Shown: positions 44,963 to 52,706 of the stretch, piece after piece
How positions within the stretch are numbered: the stretch's first letter is position 1
Layout of the letters: each line of letters begins with the position of its first letter
NCBI GenBank assembly: GCA_028819235.1
Contig: JAPPMC010000052.1
Span: 1 to 52,706 of the forward strand
Direction of reading: 5' to 3'
Origin: Bryobacterales bacterium
GTDB lineage: Bacteria > Acidobacteriota > Terriglobia > Bryobacterales > UBA6623
Length of the DNA: 52,706 bases
Notes under the pieces: model-generated
Told to the model about the DNA's origin: nothing
Database searches by the model: none
What the model saw: only the letters and a program-made list of their open reading frames with translations
Made by a program: the position numbers and the translations under genes

Positions 44963-46411
44963 TCAGATGTGCCACTGGATGCGGTCGCCGTTGAATCGCG
45001 TGCGCACCTTCCGCGCTCCCTCTCGGGCCGGTCCCTTGTCTGCCTCCCAGGCCTCCAGCGCTTCGCGCAGTTCCTGAAGGATTCCCGGTTTGCTCCCTGA
45101 GACATCTTCCGTCTCGCCTGGGTCGCGCTCCACGTCGTAGAGCCTGGCCAAGCCCCCGGCCAAGAGGGCCTTCCACCGCCCGCTGCGGACAGCCGCGTTG
45201 GGCCCGGAGCGCCACACCAAGTGCTCATGCGGTGGGTCCTCCTGCTCCCCGCGGAGAAAGGGGATCAGGTCAATCCCGTCGGGCTCGCGCCCGGCAGGAA
45301 TGGGCAGCCCCGCAGCCGCAAGTGCGGTCGGGACGATGTCCAGCGAGCTGACCGCGTGTTCGAAGCGCACGGCGCCCGTCAGGCGCCTTGGCCACTGGAG
45401 GGCGAACGGCACGCGGATGCCGCCCTCGTAGAGGTTGCGCTTGTGGCCGGTGAGCGGATGGTTGCGGCGCCCGTCCGTGTCGCTCCCCTCGGCTGCCCCG
45501 TTGTCGCTCAGGAAGAAAACGAGTGTGTTGTCCTCCAGTCCGTGCTTGCGAAGCGCAGCGAGCACGGCGCCGACCCAGTCGTCAAGAGCGCTGATCATCC
45601 CGGCGTAGATCCGCCCCGTTTCGTCGCTGATGTTCGGGAAGCGGTCGTAGTACTTGTCGATCGTCTGGATCGGGCCGTGCGGTGCGTGGAACGCGAGATA
45701 CAGGAAGAATGGCTCGTCGCGGTGGGATTCTATGAAGTCCAGGCCAGCCCGGCCAAGCCGGTCCGTCAGGTACTCCTCAAATGGCAGCGGCTCCCGCCCG
45801 AGGAACAGCGAGCGCGGCCGTCCCGTCCCATCGTCCGCCCCGTCGTCCTCGTGCCCCGGCGCGATGCGGGCGTTCGGCCAATCCGGCTTGACGTAGCGGG
45901 ATCCCGACGGCATTCCGAGAAAGTACTCGAAGCCACGGTCCAGCGGGTGGTAGCCTTCGGCCATCCCGAGCTGCCACTTGCCCACCGCCCCAGTCGCATA
46001 CCCGGCCCGCTTCAGCGCCCTCGCAAGCGTGACTTCGTTCTTCGGGAGCGCCTTGCGCGGTGCGCCGATCGGAGGCACGGTCTGCGAGTTCAGCTCCTTC
46101 CCCCAGCGCTGCTGGTAGCGCCCGGTCAGGATCGCGGGGCGCGACGGGTTGCACACGGGGGCGGTGACATAGCCCGATAGGAATCCCGCCCCCTTGGCGG
46201 CGATCGAGTCAATGTTCGGGGTTGGGATGTCACCACCGAACCACGAGACGCTGCCGTAGCCCAGGTCATCCGCCAGCAGGACAACAATGTTCGGGCTATC
46301 TGGAGCGGTCTGGGCCATGCCCGCGACGGCGAGCAATCCTGCGAGTGCAATGGCGGCCACCGGCTCGGAGCTCCGTCGTGCGGTTCGATGCGGGCACTCC
46401 GGACTGGCCAT
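44963..46411 (-). CDS. Exported type I sulfatase
   Basis: A 482-residue arylsulfatase-type enzyme that hydrolyses sulfate esters, in the periplasm or outside. Signal segment at residues 16-33. Metal ligands are in LADDLGYG (Asp48-Asp49) and SDNGAAEG. The formylglycine site CNPSR is at residues 87-91, and the catalytic region includes TGHKRNLYEGGIRVP. It needs a maturase (FGE or anSME), which is not in the window. TAGGAT lies 9 bases before the ATG, consistent with a leaderless mRNA. It is divergent from a DUF1549/DUF1501 operon, so the substrate may be a sulfated polymer handled by both. Confidence 0.92.
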   Translation of the reverse strand: MASPECPHRTARRSSEPVAAIALAGLLAVAGMAQTAPDSPNIVVLLADDLGYGSVSWFGGDIPTPNIDSIAAKGAGFLSGYVTAPVCNPSRPAILTGRYQQRWGKELNSQTVPPIGAPRKALPKNEVTLARALKRAGYATGAVGKWQLGMAEGYHPLDRGFEYFLGMPSGSRYVKPDWPNARIAPGHEDDGADDGTGRPRSLFLGREPLPFEEYLTDRLGRAGLDFIESHRDEPFFLYLAFHAPHGPIQTIDKYYDRFPNISDETGRIYAGMISALDDWVGAVLAALRKHGLEDNTLVFFLSDNGAAEGSDTDGRRNHPLTGHKRNLYEGGIRVPFALQWPRRLTGAVRFEHAVSSLDIVPTALAAAGLPIPAGREPDGIDLIPFLRGEQEDPPHEHLVWRSGPNAAVRSGRWKALLAGGLARLYDVERDPGETEDVSGSKPGILQELREALEAWEADKGPAREGARKVRTRFNGDRIQWHI

Positions 46412-46420
46412 GGTCCGCCA

Positions 46421-46426
46421 ATCCTA
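46421..46426 (-). promoter_or_regulatory. -10 element for the sulfatase gene, predicted leaderless
   Basis: TAGGAT on the minus strand, 9 bases before the ATG. Confidence 0.4.
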
Positions 46427-46473
46427 GCAGCGCAACCTCGCCTGCGGTTGGTGCACTTGGGCGTGTCGTGCGA

Positions 46474-46479
46474 TATAGT
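46474..46479 (+). promoter_or_regulatory. -10 element for the DUF1549-DUF1501 operon
   Basis: TATAGT, giving a leader of about 50 bases with a strong GCAGGAGG ribosome binding site. Confidence 0.4.
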
Positions 46480-46536
46480 TCGGCTGAGGCCGGGAGGGCG
46501 GAGAATACGCCACGCGCCTCCCGGCAGGAGGCCCGC

Positions 46537-49500
46537 ATGCACCTCAAGATCGCGCTCGTTGCCGGTGTCGTTGCGCTCGGGGCAGGCCCGGCTGGCTGGG
46601 CGGCCGCTCGCGTCGAGTTTAACCGCGACATACGGCCCATCCTCTCGGAGAACTGCTTCGCCTGCCACGGCCCGGACGGCAACGCCCGCCAGGCAAACAT
46701 GCGCTTGGACCGGCGGGCCGACGCGCTGCGCAGCGGCGTCATCCAGCCTGGCGATCCCGGGCAGAGCAGGCTCGTGCAGCGGGTGCGCCAAGAGAATCCT
46801 GCTTTGGTGATGCCCCCGCTCGCCACCGACAAGAAGCTCAGCGACCGCCAGAAACAGCTGCTTGAGGACTGGGTCGCGCAGGGCGCCGAGTATCAGGAGC
46901 ACTGGGCCTACATCAGGCCCGTTCGTCCGGACGCGCCCGGCGGCGCGGCCGGGATCGACCACCTTGTCAACCGGAAGCTCGAAGAGCGCGGCCTCTCGCC
47001 TGCCCCCGCGGCAGACCGCCGTACGCTCGCCCGCCGCCTGACCATGGATCTGACCGGCCTGCCGCCCGATCCGGACGATGTGGACGCCTTCGTGCGCAGC
47101 CGGGCCCCGGATGCCTACGAGAGCCTGCTCGAGTCGCTGCTTCGCTTGCCGCACCACGGCGAGCGCATGGCCGTGCACTGGCTCGACCTCGTGCGCTACG
47201 CGGACACGACCGGTTACCACGGCGACGTGCCGGTCAATGTGTACCCGTTCCGGGACTACATTGTGCGGTCCTTCAACGAGAACAAGCCCTTTGACGTGAT
47301 GACCCGCGAACAGCTGGCCGGAGACCTGCTCGACTCCCCGACTCCTTGGCAGCTCGTCGCGAGCGGCTATAACCGTCTCGCCCGCATGACCAACGAAGGC
47401 GGCTCACAGCCGAAGGAGTACTTGGCGAAGTACGTTTCGGACCGTGTGCGGAACATCTCCACCGCTTGGCTCGGCTCCACGCTTGGGTGCGCAGAGTGCC
47501 ACGACCACAAGTTCGACCCGTTCCTGTCCAAGGACTTCTACTCGATGGGCGCGTTCTTTGCAGACATCGAAGAGCGCGGCGTGTTCAGCGGGAACGCCGC
47601 CTGGGGGTCCAGCGTGCGCCTGCTGCCACCGGGACAGGAGCAAGAGGCCGCCAAGATCGAGGAGCGTCTAGCCGAATTGAGGACCGCCGGTCGCGACGGG
47701 CTGCCGCCGTCCTCCGAGGCCTTGGAGTCTCTCGCCGGACACCTCAGTGAAGACCTGAGGCGCTGGCGTGCCTTGGATCCGTCCCGGGCTTGGGCTGACT
47801 GCTCCCACCCGGACTTCGGGCAGTGCGACCGCTACGAGCTGCAGGAGGAGCAAGGCTCCGTCATCCGTCTGACCGTGACCGGGCCGGACAAGCCCCGGGA
47901 GGCCGTGCACCGCTTGGAAGTGCCGCTGGAGGACGGGGCGATCACCGCCCTGGCTCTGGAGCTCTTTCCCACGGGGGACTTCGGCTCCTTCTATGTCAGC
48001 GAGTTCGAGGTCCGCCTGCTGGGCAGGAAGCCATGGCCCGTGAAGCTGTCCCTGGCGGGCCTGCTGCCCGACCGCGAGTCTCCCGGCTCCATGCTGCGGG
48101 ACACCCTCGACGGCAACTACCACACGGGCTGGACCGGAGAGTGGGGAGAGGACAGCCTGCGCATGGCGGCCTTCGTCTTTGACGAGCCGCTCCGCGCGCG
48201 CCAAGGCGAGACGCTGCAGGTCACGCTGATCGCGCACCCGCGCCAGTCACAGGGACCACCCTCCCGGTTCCGGCTCTTGGCCACGGACTCCCCGTTCCCC
48301 GAGCTACCGGCCACGGGCGAATTGCGGGCAGCTCTGCTAGCCGATGGTGCGCCCGCCGAGGAACAGGCTGCGGCACTGCGGGAGGCGTTTGACCGCATCG
48401 TGGGCAGCAATTCGAACTGGCGGCAGATCCGGCGCCTTGAACGGCGCCTCAAGCAGCTTCGCGACGGCGCACACGAGTCCTTGGTCGCCAAGGCCGTCGA
48501 CAAGCCCCGCGAGATCCGCGTCCTGCCGCGCGGCAACTGGATGGACGATTCGGGCGATCTGGTGACGCCCCAGGTCCCCTCTTTCCTCGGTCCGCTCGCC
48601 GATCCCGGGAGGCGCCTCACCCGCATGGACCTCGCAGAGTGGGTCACGAGCCCCGAGAATCCCCTGACGGCCAGGGTCTTCGTCAACCGCCTCTGGCGGA
48701 TGTTCTTCGGCACGGGCCTCTCGAAAGTCCTCGACGATGTCGGCTCTCAAGGCGAGCCTCCTCCGAACCAAGAGCTCCTGGACTGGCTGGCCGTCGAGTT
48801 TGTCGAGAGCGGCTGGGACGTGCGCCACATGATCCGCACGATGCTGCTCTCAGAGACCTACCGCCGCTCCAGCGAGCCGACCGAGGAGCTGCTCGCGGCC
48901 GATCCCTACAACCGGCTGCACGGCAGGCAGGCCATGCTTCGGCTCGACGCCGAGTTTCTGAGGGACAGCGCGCTCGCCGTCAGCGGCATGCTGAACAAGA
49001 CAATGGGCGGCCCCAGCGTCAAGCCCTACCAGCCTCCCGGCTATTACCAGGAGCTGAACTTCCCGAAGCGTGTCTACGAGCCGGACTTTGACGAGGACCA
49101 ATTCCGGCGCGGTCTCTACACCCACTGGCAGCGGCAGTACGTGCATCCCTCCCTGATGGCTTTCGACGCTCCTGCGCGCGAGGAGTGCGTCCCGCAGCGC
49201 GCCACCTCCAACACGCCTTTGCAGTCGCTCGCGCTGCTCAACGATCCCAGCTATGTCGAGGCCGCCCGCGCCTTCGCCGCCAAGATCCTGCGCGAGGGCG
49301 GCCGTGGAGCAGAGTCGCGAATTCGCCACGCGGTGGGGCTGGCCTTTGCCCGCCCTGCGCTGCAGGAGGAGGTCGACGTCTTGAAGCGGCTGCTGGAGTC
49401 TCATAGGCGCCAGTTCAAGCGGGATCCCGATGCCGCCGAGCGGCTGCTTGCGACGGGCATCGTCGCCAAGCCGGGAGGCATTCCCGACCCGGAGCTCGCG

Positions 49501-49560
49501 GCCTGGACGAGCGTGGCGCGTGCGCTGTTGAACAAGCACGAGTTCCTGACTCGATACTGA
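46537..49560 (+). CDS. PSCyt1/DUF1549/DUF1553 protein
   Basis: A 1007-residue secreted protein. Signal peptide at residues 1-23. A PSCyt1 cytochrome-like domain follows with CFACHG (residues ~43-48) and its heme-binding CxxCH. DUF1549 occupies about 140-320 (VNRKLEERGL, LTMDLTGLPPDPDDV, ERMAVHWLDLVRYADTTGYHGD) and ends with a second CxxCH, CAECHDHKFDPF. A middle region (about 330-650) resembles a carbohydrate-binding insert, and DUF1553 completes the protein (NPLTARVFVNRLWRMFFGTGL, SLALLNDPSYVEAARAFA, LLNKHEFLTRY). GCAGGAGG is 7 bases upstream of the ATG. It is probably extracytoplasmic and redox-linked, and acts with the DUF1501 protein encoded 9 bases downstream. Confidence 0.93.
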   Translation: MHLKIALVAGVVALGAGPAGWAAARVEFNRDIRPILSENCFACHGPDGNARQANMRLDRRADALRSGVIQPGDPGQSRLVQRVRQENPALVMPPLATDKKLSDRQKQLLEDWVAQGAEYQEHWAYIRPVRPDAPGGAAGIDHLVNRKLEERGLSPAPAADRRTLARRLTMDLTGLPPDPDDVDAFVRSRAPDAYESLLESLLRLPHHGERMAVHWLDLVRYADTTGYHGDVPVNVYPFRDYIVRSFNENKPFDVMTREQLAGDLLDSPTPWQLVASGYNRLARMTNEGGSQPKEYLAKYVSDRVRNISTAWLGSTLGCAECHDHKFDPFLSKDFYSMGAFFADIEERGVFSGNAAWGSSVRLLPPGQEQEAAKIEERLAELRTAGRDGLPPSSEALESLAGHLSEDLRRWRALDPSRAWADCSHPDFGQCDRYELQEEQGSVIRLTVTGPDKPREAVHRLEVPLEDGAITALALELFPTGDFGSFYVSEFEVRLLGRKPWPVKLSLAGLLPDRESPGSMLRDTLDGNYHTGWTGEWGEDSLRMAAFVFDEPLRARQGETLQVTLIAHPRQSQGPPSRFRLLATDSPFPELPATGELRAALLADGAPAEEQAAALREAFDRIVGSNSNWRQIRRLERRLKQLRDGAHESLVAKAVDKPREIRVLPRGNWMDDSGDLVTPQVPSFLGPLADPGRRLTRMDLAEWVTSPENPLTARVFVNRLWRMFFGTGLSKVLDDVGSQGEPPPNQELLDWLAVEFVESGWDVRHMIRTMLLSETYRRSSEPTEELLAADPYNRLHGRQAMLRLDAEFLRDSALAVSGMLNKTMGGPSVKPYQPPGYYQELNFPKRVYEPDFDEDQFRRGLYTHWQRQYVHPSLMAFDAPAREECVPQRATSNTPLQSLALLNDPSYVEAARAFAAKILREGGRGAESRIRHAVGLAFARPALQEEVDVLKRLLESHRRQFKRDPDAAERLLATGIVAKPGGIPDPELAAWTSVARALLNKHEFLTRY

Positions 49561-49569
49561 GGAAAACCC

Positions 49570-50991
49570 ATGCGACCCGACGCACCTGACCTCCGCCCCA
49601 CTAGGCGGGCCTTTCTCGGACGGGCCTCGATCGGCTTGGGATCGCTGGCGCTGGCTTCCCTGCTCGAGCCGCGGCTGTTGGCCATCCGGCCCGGAGTGCC
49701 CGGCTTCCCGGACGCCCCGGCCAAGGTCAAGCGCATCATCTTCCTGTGCATGGCGGGCGGGCCCGCCCATCTGGAGCTGTTCGACTACAAGGCTGAACTG
49801 GCCAAGCGGGACGGCCAGCCCATGCCGGAGTCCTTCACGAAGGGGCAGCAGATCGCACAGCTGCAGGGCCAAGAACTCCGCATCCTCGGGCCGCAGCACC
49901 CCTTCCGGCGCTACGGCGAGAGCGGCCAGCACATGACGTCACTGCTTCCGGGCATCGGCGGGATCGCCGATGACATCTGCATCGTGCGCTCGATGCAGAC
50001 GGAGCAGATCAACCACGACACCGCCCACACCTTCATGAACACCGGATTTCGGCTGCCCGGTCGTCCGAGCATGGGCTCGTGGCTGCTGTACGGGCTAGGG
50101 AGCGAGTCCGAGGACCTGCCGGGATTTGTCGTGCTCACCTCTGAAGGGGGCTCCCAGAGCCAGCCGATCGCTGCCCGCCAGTGGCACAGTGGCTTCCTCC
50201 CCAGCATCTATCAGGGTGTAAAGTTCCACTCCGTTGGCGATCCGGTCAATTACGTTCGCAACCCGGACGGCGTCAGCCCGGACATGCAGGGGCAGCTCAT
50301 CGATGCCGTCAGCGATCTGAACCGGCTTCAGCAGGGCTGGACCAGCGACCCGGAGATAGCGACCCGTATCGCCCAGTACGAGCTCGCCTTCCGCATGCAG
50401 ATGAGCGTGCCCGAGCTCGTGGACTTCTCCGACGAGCCCGAGCACATCCTTGAGATGTACGGCACGCGCGGGGGAGACGGCACGTTCAACGCGAACTGCC
50501 TCTTGGCGCGCCGCATGGCCGAGCGCGGCGTGCGGTTCATCCATCTCTACCATCGCGGCTGGGACCACCACAACGAGATCCGCAGCGGCCTGCCCAAGAG
50601 CTGCTCGTACGTGGACCAGGGGACCGCCGCCTTGGTGCGCGACCTCAAGCAGCGCGGGATGTTCGACGACACGCTGATCGTCTGGGGCGGCGAGTTTGGC
50701 CGCACACCCATGTCCCAGGGGCGAGATCCGAAGCTGCTCGGCCGCGACCACCACATCAAGGGATTCTCGATGTGGCTGGCGGGAGGCGGGATCATGGGTG
50801 GCCACAGCTACGGGGCCACGGACGAGCTCGGCTACAACGCGGTCGAGGATGTCGTGCACGTGCACGACCTGCACGCCACGATCCTTCATCTTTTCGGGAT
50901 CGACCACCGAAAGCTGACGTACCGCTTCCAGGGCCGCGACTTCCGGCTGACCGACGTCCACGGGAAGATCGTCCGCGGGATCCTTGCCTGA
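49570..50991 (+). CDS. DUF1501 family Tat-exported protein
   Basis: A 473-residue DUF1501 protein, the usual partner of the preceding DUF1549/1553 gene (9-base spacing). Tat signal TRRAFLGRASIGLGSLAL at residues 11-28. Landmarks are CMAGGPAHLELFDYK, FRLPGRPSMGSWLLYGLGS, CLLARRMAERGVRFIHLYHRGWD, VWGGEFGRTP, GRDHHIKGFSMWLAGGG and LTYRFQGRDFRLTDVHGK. The closest relative in this window is the lone copy at 7.6 kb, with equal length and near-identical motifs. GAGGAAA precedes the ATG. Confidence 0.93.
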   Translation: MRPDAPDLRPTRRAFLGRASIGLGSLALASLLEPRLLAIRPGVPGFPDAPAKVKRIIFLCMAGGPAHLELFDYKAELAKRDGQPMPESFTKGQQIAQLQGQELRILGPQHPFRRYGESGQHMTSLLPGIGGIADDICIVRSMQTEQINHDTAHTFMNTGFRLPGRPSMGSWLLYGLGSESEDLPGFVVLTSEGGSQSQPIAARQWHSGFLPSIYQGVKFHSVGDPVNYVRNPDGVSPDMQGQLIDAVSDLNRLQQGWTSDPEIATRIAQYELAFRMQMSVPELVDFSDEPEHILEMYGTRGGDGTFNANCLLARRMAERGVRFIHLYHRGWDHHNEIRSGLPKSCSYVDQGTAALVRDLKQRGMFDDTLIVWGGEFGRTPMSQGRDPKLLGRDHHIKGFSMWLAGGGIMGGHSYGATDELGYNAVEDVVHVHDLHATILHLFGIDHRKLTYRFQGRDFRLTDVHGKIVRGILA

Positions 50992-51011
50992 CGTCCGCTG
51001 CCGCGGTCCCC

Positions 51012-51028
51012 GGCCGCGCCTTGCGGCC
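51012..51028. terminator. Hairpin between convergent genes
   Basis: GGCCGC and GCGGCC form a perfect 6-bp stem with a 5-base loop in the 41-base convergent gap. It could serve both strands; no U-run. Confidence 0.4.
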
Positions 51029-51032
51029 CGGC

Positions 51033-51893
51033 TCAGAAGCCCGTCATTGGCTGCGGCGCCGCGCCCGTCGGCGTGAGGGCGGCCCTGAAGACGGTCGGCT
51101 GAAGGGCCACGTGCGCGCTAAGCGGCGGCCGCAGCTCGAACGCGCCCGGGCTGCGGCTGAAGTCGAATATGCGCGCAAGCAGGAACTTGTCCGGATGTCT
51201 CCGCGAGACCCGGCGCTCGTTCGCCGTGATCCAGAACGGCGTGGTCGCGGGCCCGTTCGTGGTCTTGACCTCCAGCCAGCGCTCGGCGCCCGCCGGCGAG
51301 TACGACAGGATGTCGTATCCTGCCCCATCCCCGTCCAGCTTGGAGACCCACCGCACGAGCCCCGCTAGGTCCGGCCGCCCCGCGTTCCTCAGTTCGCGGC
51401 GCTCGAACTCGAGCAGGAACCGCTCTCCCGCCTTGCCCAGCGCCCTCGCCCTCGCGTCGCGCTCCGCCGGATCGTGCTGCGACAGGATCGTCCTCGCTTC
51501 CTCCTCCCGCGGGGCCGCGAGCGGCGGCGGGGCCTGCCCGAACCCAAAGCCGTCGGGGCTAGGACCGAGAGAGGGCGGTTCCGGGGCCAGCAGTGCCTCC
51601 ATCCGGGCGTCGTCGGCGATCGCAGCCAGGACCACTCTCAGGAGGCTCCCCTGGATGTTCTCGGCGGGCCTGTAGCCCCGGATGCGCGGGTGGCCGAGCC
51701 GCTCCATCACCGCGCTGATGTTCCGGTGCTTGTACTCGACGGAGCCCTTGGTACGGTCCTCGAGCCTTGCCTGGAGTCGGCGGTTCCGCTCAGCTTTGTT
51801 GTAGGCCCGCCCGCCAAGCTCGAGACGCAGCATCTCCAGATAGTCGGCGACCGCCCGACGCTGCTCTTCCAGCGTCCACGGTTCTCCCTGCAT
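51033..51893 (-). CDS. DUF3883 domain protein
   Basis: A 286-residue cytoplasmic protein. The C-terminal ~110 residues form a DUF3883 domain with a PD-(D/E)xK-like core: GKAGERFLLEFERREL, GYDILSY (aspartate) and RWLEVKTTNG (ExK), then FWITANERRVSRRHPDKFLLARIF. The N-terminal part (YLEMLRLELGGRAYNKAERNRR, YKHRNISAVMERLGHPRIRGYRP) is a helical DUF often found fused to restriction-like endonucleases. A proline-rich linker (PEPPSLGPSPDGFG) joins the two. Possible DNA nuclease or defence-related role by family; no methyltransferase or helicase is adjacent. It converges on the DUF1501 gene 41 bases away. Confidence 0.82.
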   Translation of the reverse strand: MQGEPWTLEEQRRAVADYLEMLRLELGGRAYNKAERNRRLQARLEDRTKGSVEYKHRNISAVMERLGHPRIRGYRPAENIQGSLLRVVLAAIADDARMEALLAPEPPSLGPSPDGFGFGQAPPPLAAPREEEARTILSQHDPAERDARARALGKAGERFLLEFERRELRNAGRPDLAGLVRWVSKLDGDGAGYDILSYSPAGAERWLEVKTTNGPATTPFWITANERRVSRRHPDKFLLARIFDFSRSPGAFELRPPLSAHVALQPTVFRAALTPTGAAPQPMTGF

Positions 51894-52058
51894 CTGCGAT
51901 CCGCTCCCGGCCCGGCAGGCGGAACCAGGGCGACACCCCAGGCTACAGCCGCCAGCCAGCCGACCGCAACCTCTGCGTCCTGATCGCCGGCCGACCCTGG
52001 GCCCGGTACGGGCCTCGCCGGCCTTTCCCTGAATCTCTTGTTTGGCCTAGCAACAAAC

Positions 52059-52087
52059 TTGACATTAATACGCTCAACTTATTTTAT
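52059..52087 (+). promoter_or_regulatory. Distal promoter upstream of hsp20
   Basis: TTGACA (52059-52064), 17-base spacer, TTTTAT (52082-52087), in an unusually AT-rich patch. Confidence 0.5.
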
Positions 52088-52095
52088 TAATTTGC

Positions 52096-52123
52096 TTGAC
52101 ATCCCTGCGCTTTGTGGTATCTT
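52096..52123 (+). promoter_or_regulatory. Proximal promoter upstream of hsp20
   Basis: TTGACA (52096-52101), 16-base spacer, TATCTT (52118-52123). The predicted start is near 52130, just before a palindrome. Confidence 0.6.
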
Positions 52124-52133
52124 GAGGTCGTAA

Positions 52134-52160
52134 TCGGTGATCACCGAGAGCGGGATCCCG
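52134..52160. promoter_or_regulatory. Two perfect palindromes in the hsp20 leader
   Basis: TCGGTGATCACCGA (52134-52147) and CGGGATCCCG (52151-52160). They may form an operator or RNA hairpins just before the ribosome binding site. They do not match the CIRCE element. Confidence 0.5.
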
Positions 52161-52177
52161 AGAAAGGAGAACATGAC

Positions 52178-52576
52178 ATGACCCTGATGCTTCGCAACGC
52201 CCTCAGACCGTGGGGAGATCTGGACCGCCTCTTCGGGCCGCCAGCACAGGCGGCCGGTTGGAGCCCGCGCTTTGACATTTCCGAGACAGAGGACGCCTAC
52301 GTCCTGCACCTGGACATTCCCGGCGTGAGCCCGAAGGACATAGAGGTGCGCTTCGACGAGGGGATGCTGAGCGTGCGCGGCGAGCGCAAGCACGGCGAGG
52401 CCGACAGCCGCCTCCATCGCCGCGAGCGTTTCTTCGGCTCTTTCGAGCGCTGGTTCCGCTTGCCGGGCGATGTCAACGAGGAGGGCATCAACGCCTCCTA
52501 CACGGACGGCGTCCTGACCCTGACGATTCCCAAGCAGGCGCCCGTGGACAACTCGCGCCTGATCCCCGTCAGCTGA
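52178..52576 (+). CDS. Small heat-shock protein of the Hsp20/alpha-crystallin family
   Basis: A 132-residue ATP-independent holdase chaperone. The alpha-crystallin domain covers residues ~25-120: SPRFDISETEDAYVLHLDIPGVSPKDIEV, LSVRGERK, FERWFRLPGDVNEEGINASYTDGVLTLTIPK. A short N-terminal arm (WGDLDRLF) and a brief tail complete it. AAGGAGA lies 8 bases before the ATG at 52178, so an in-frame upstream extension to 52112 is rejected. Two promoter-like elements and tandem palindromes upstream suggest tight stress regulation. Confidence 0.95.
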   Translation: MTLMLRNALRPWGDLDRLFGPPAQAAGWSPRFDISETEDAYVLHLDIPGVSPKDIEVRFDEGMLSVRGERKHGEADSRLHRRERFFGSFERWFRLPGDVNEEGINASYTDGVLTLTIPKQAPVDNSRLIPVS

Positions 52577-52600
52577 GCCGGCGGCAAGAACCATGGGGCG

Positions 52601-52706
52601 GGGGCCCCCCCCCCCCGGCGCGGCCCCCCCAAAAAAAAAAAAAACCCCCACGCCCCCCAAAAAATAAAAATAAAAAAAAAAAAAAAAAAACACCAAGCGC
52701 CAAAAA
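52601..52706. other. Low-complexity sequence end, probable artefact
   Basis: Runs of G, C and A with almost no other information, unlike the rest of the window. This looks like a sequencing or assembly artefact at a contig end and should not be annotated. Confidence 0.85.

Overview
This high-GC window reads as a chromosomal segment of an Acidobacteriota bacterium, probably close to the Solibacter/Bryobacter group. That placement is an inference. It rests on an NHL-repeat protein with two Solibacter-type C-terminal domains (TIGR03437 type), a carboxypeptidase-regulatory/TonB receptor of the Oar type, an ASPIC/UnbV protein, and DUF1549/DUF1553 plus DUF1501 pairs. Starts at strong -10 elements with no ribosome binding site recur, so leaderless mRNAs look common.

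Layout. 0.2-5.2 kb: replication genes, with two tandem beta-clamp paralogues followed by gyrB. 5.2-18.5 kb: a small membrane protein, a collapsed PHP/glycosyltransferase pseudogene, leuB, a lone DUF1501 protein, a DUF1080 protein, a membrane-anchored coiled-coil protein with 18-residue repeats, a dciA-gatC-gatA operon, a cupin, an atypical SDR and a very large NHL/TIGR03437 secreted protein. 18.5-22.4 kb: an ISNCY-type transposase remnant, a cation/proton antiporter with CBS domains, and a broken tyrosine integrase. 22.4-37.1 kb: a secreted catabolic block (PPC-domain protein, DUF1549/1553, DUF1501, TPR) converging on a TonB receptor-TPR-ASPIC operon. 37.1-39.2 kb: decayed DNA with an NYN-domain fragment and an IS66-type transposase remnant. 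39.2-44.2 kb: an accessory island of visibly lower GC. 45.0-51.0 kb: a sulfatase divergent from a second DUF1549/1553-DUF1501 pair. 51.0-52.6 kb: a DUF3883 protein and an Hsp20. The last ~100 bases are homopolymer junk at a sequence end.

The most interesting part is the island at 39.2-44.2 kb. A leftward operon encodes an XRE regulator, an ImmA/IrrE-type metallopeptidase, an amino-type DNA methyltransferase and an Eco29kI-family GIY-YIG endonuclease. A rightward operon encodes a DUF2188 protein, a small cytoplasmic fibronectin-III protein and a second GIY-YIG protein. The two operons start from mirror-image promoters with identical boxes (TTGACA, 18 bp, TATGCT), and overlapping palindromes lie between the two -35 boxes. 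I infer one co-regulated restriction/defence locus in which the XRE protein binds the shared operator, the peptidase may relieve repression, and the divergent trio is an uncharacterised partner module.
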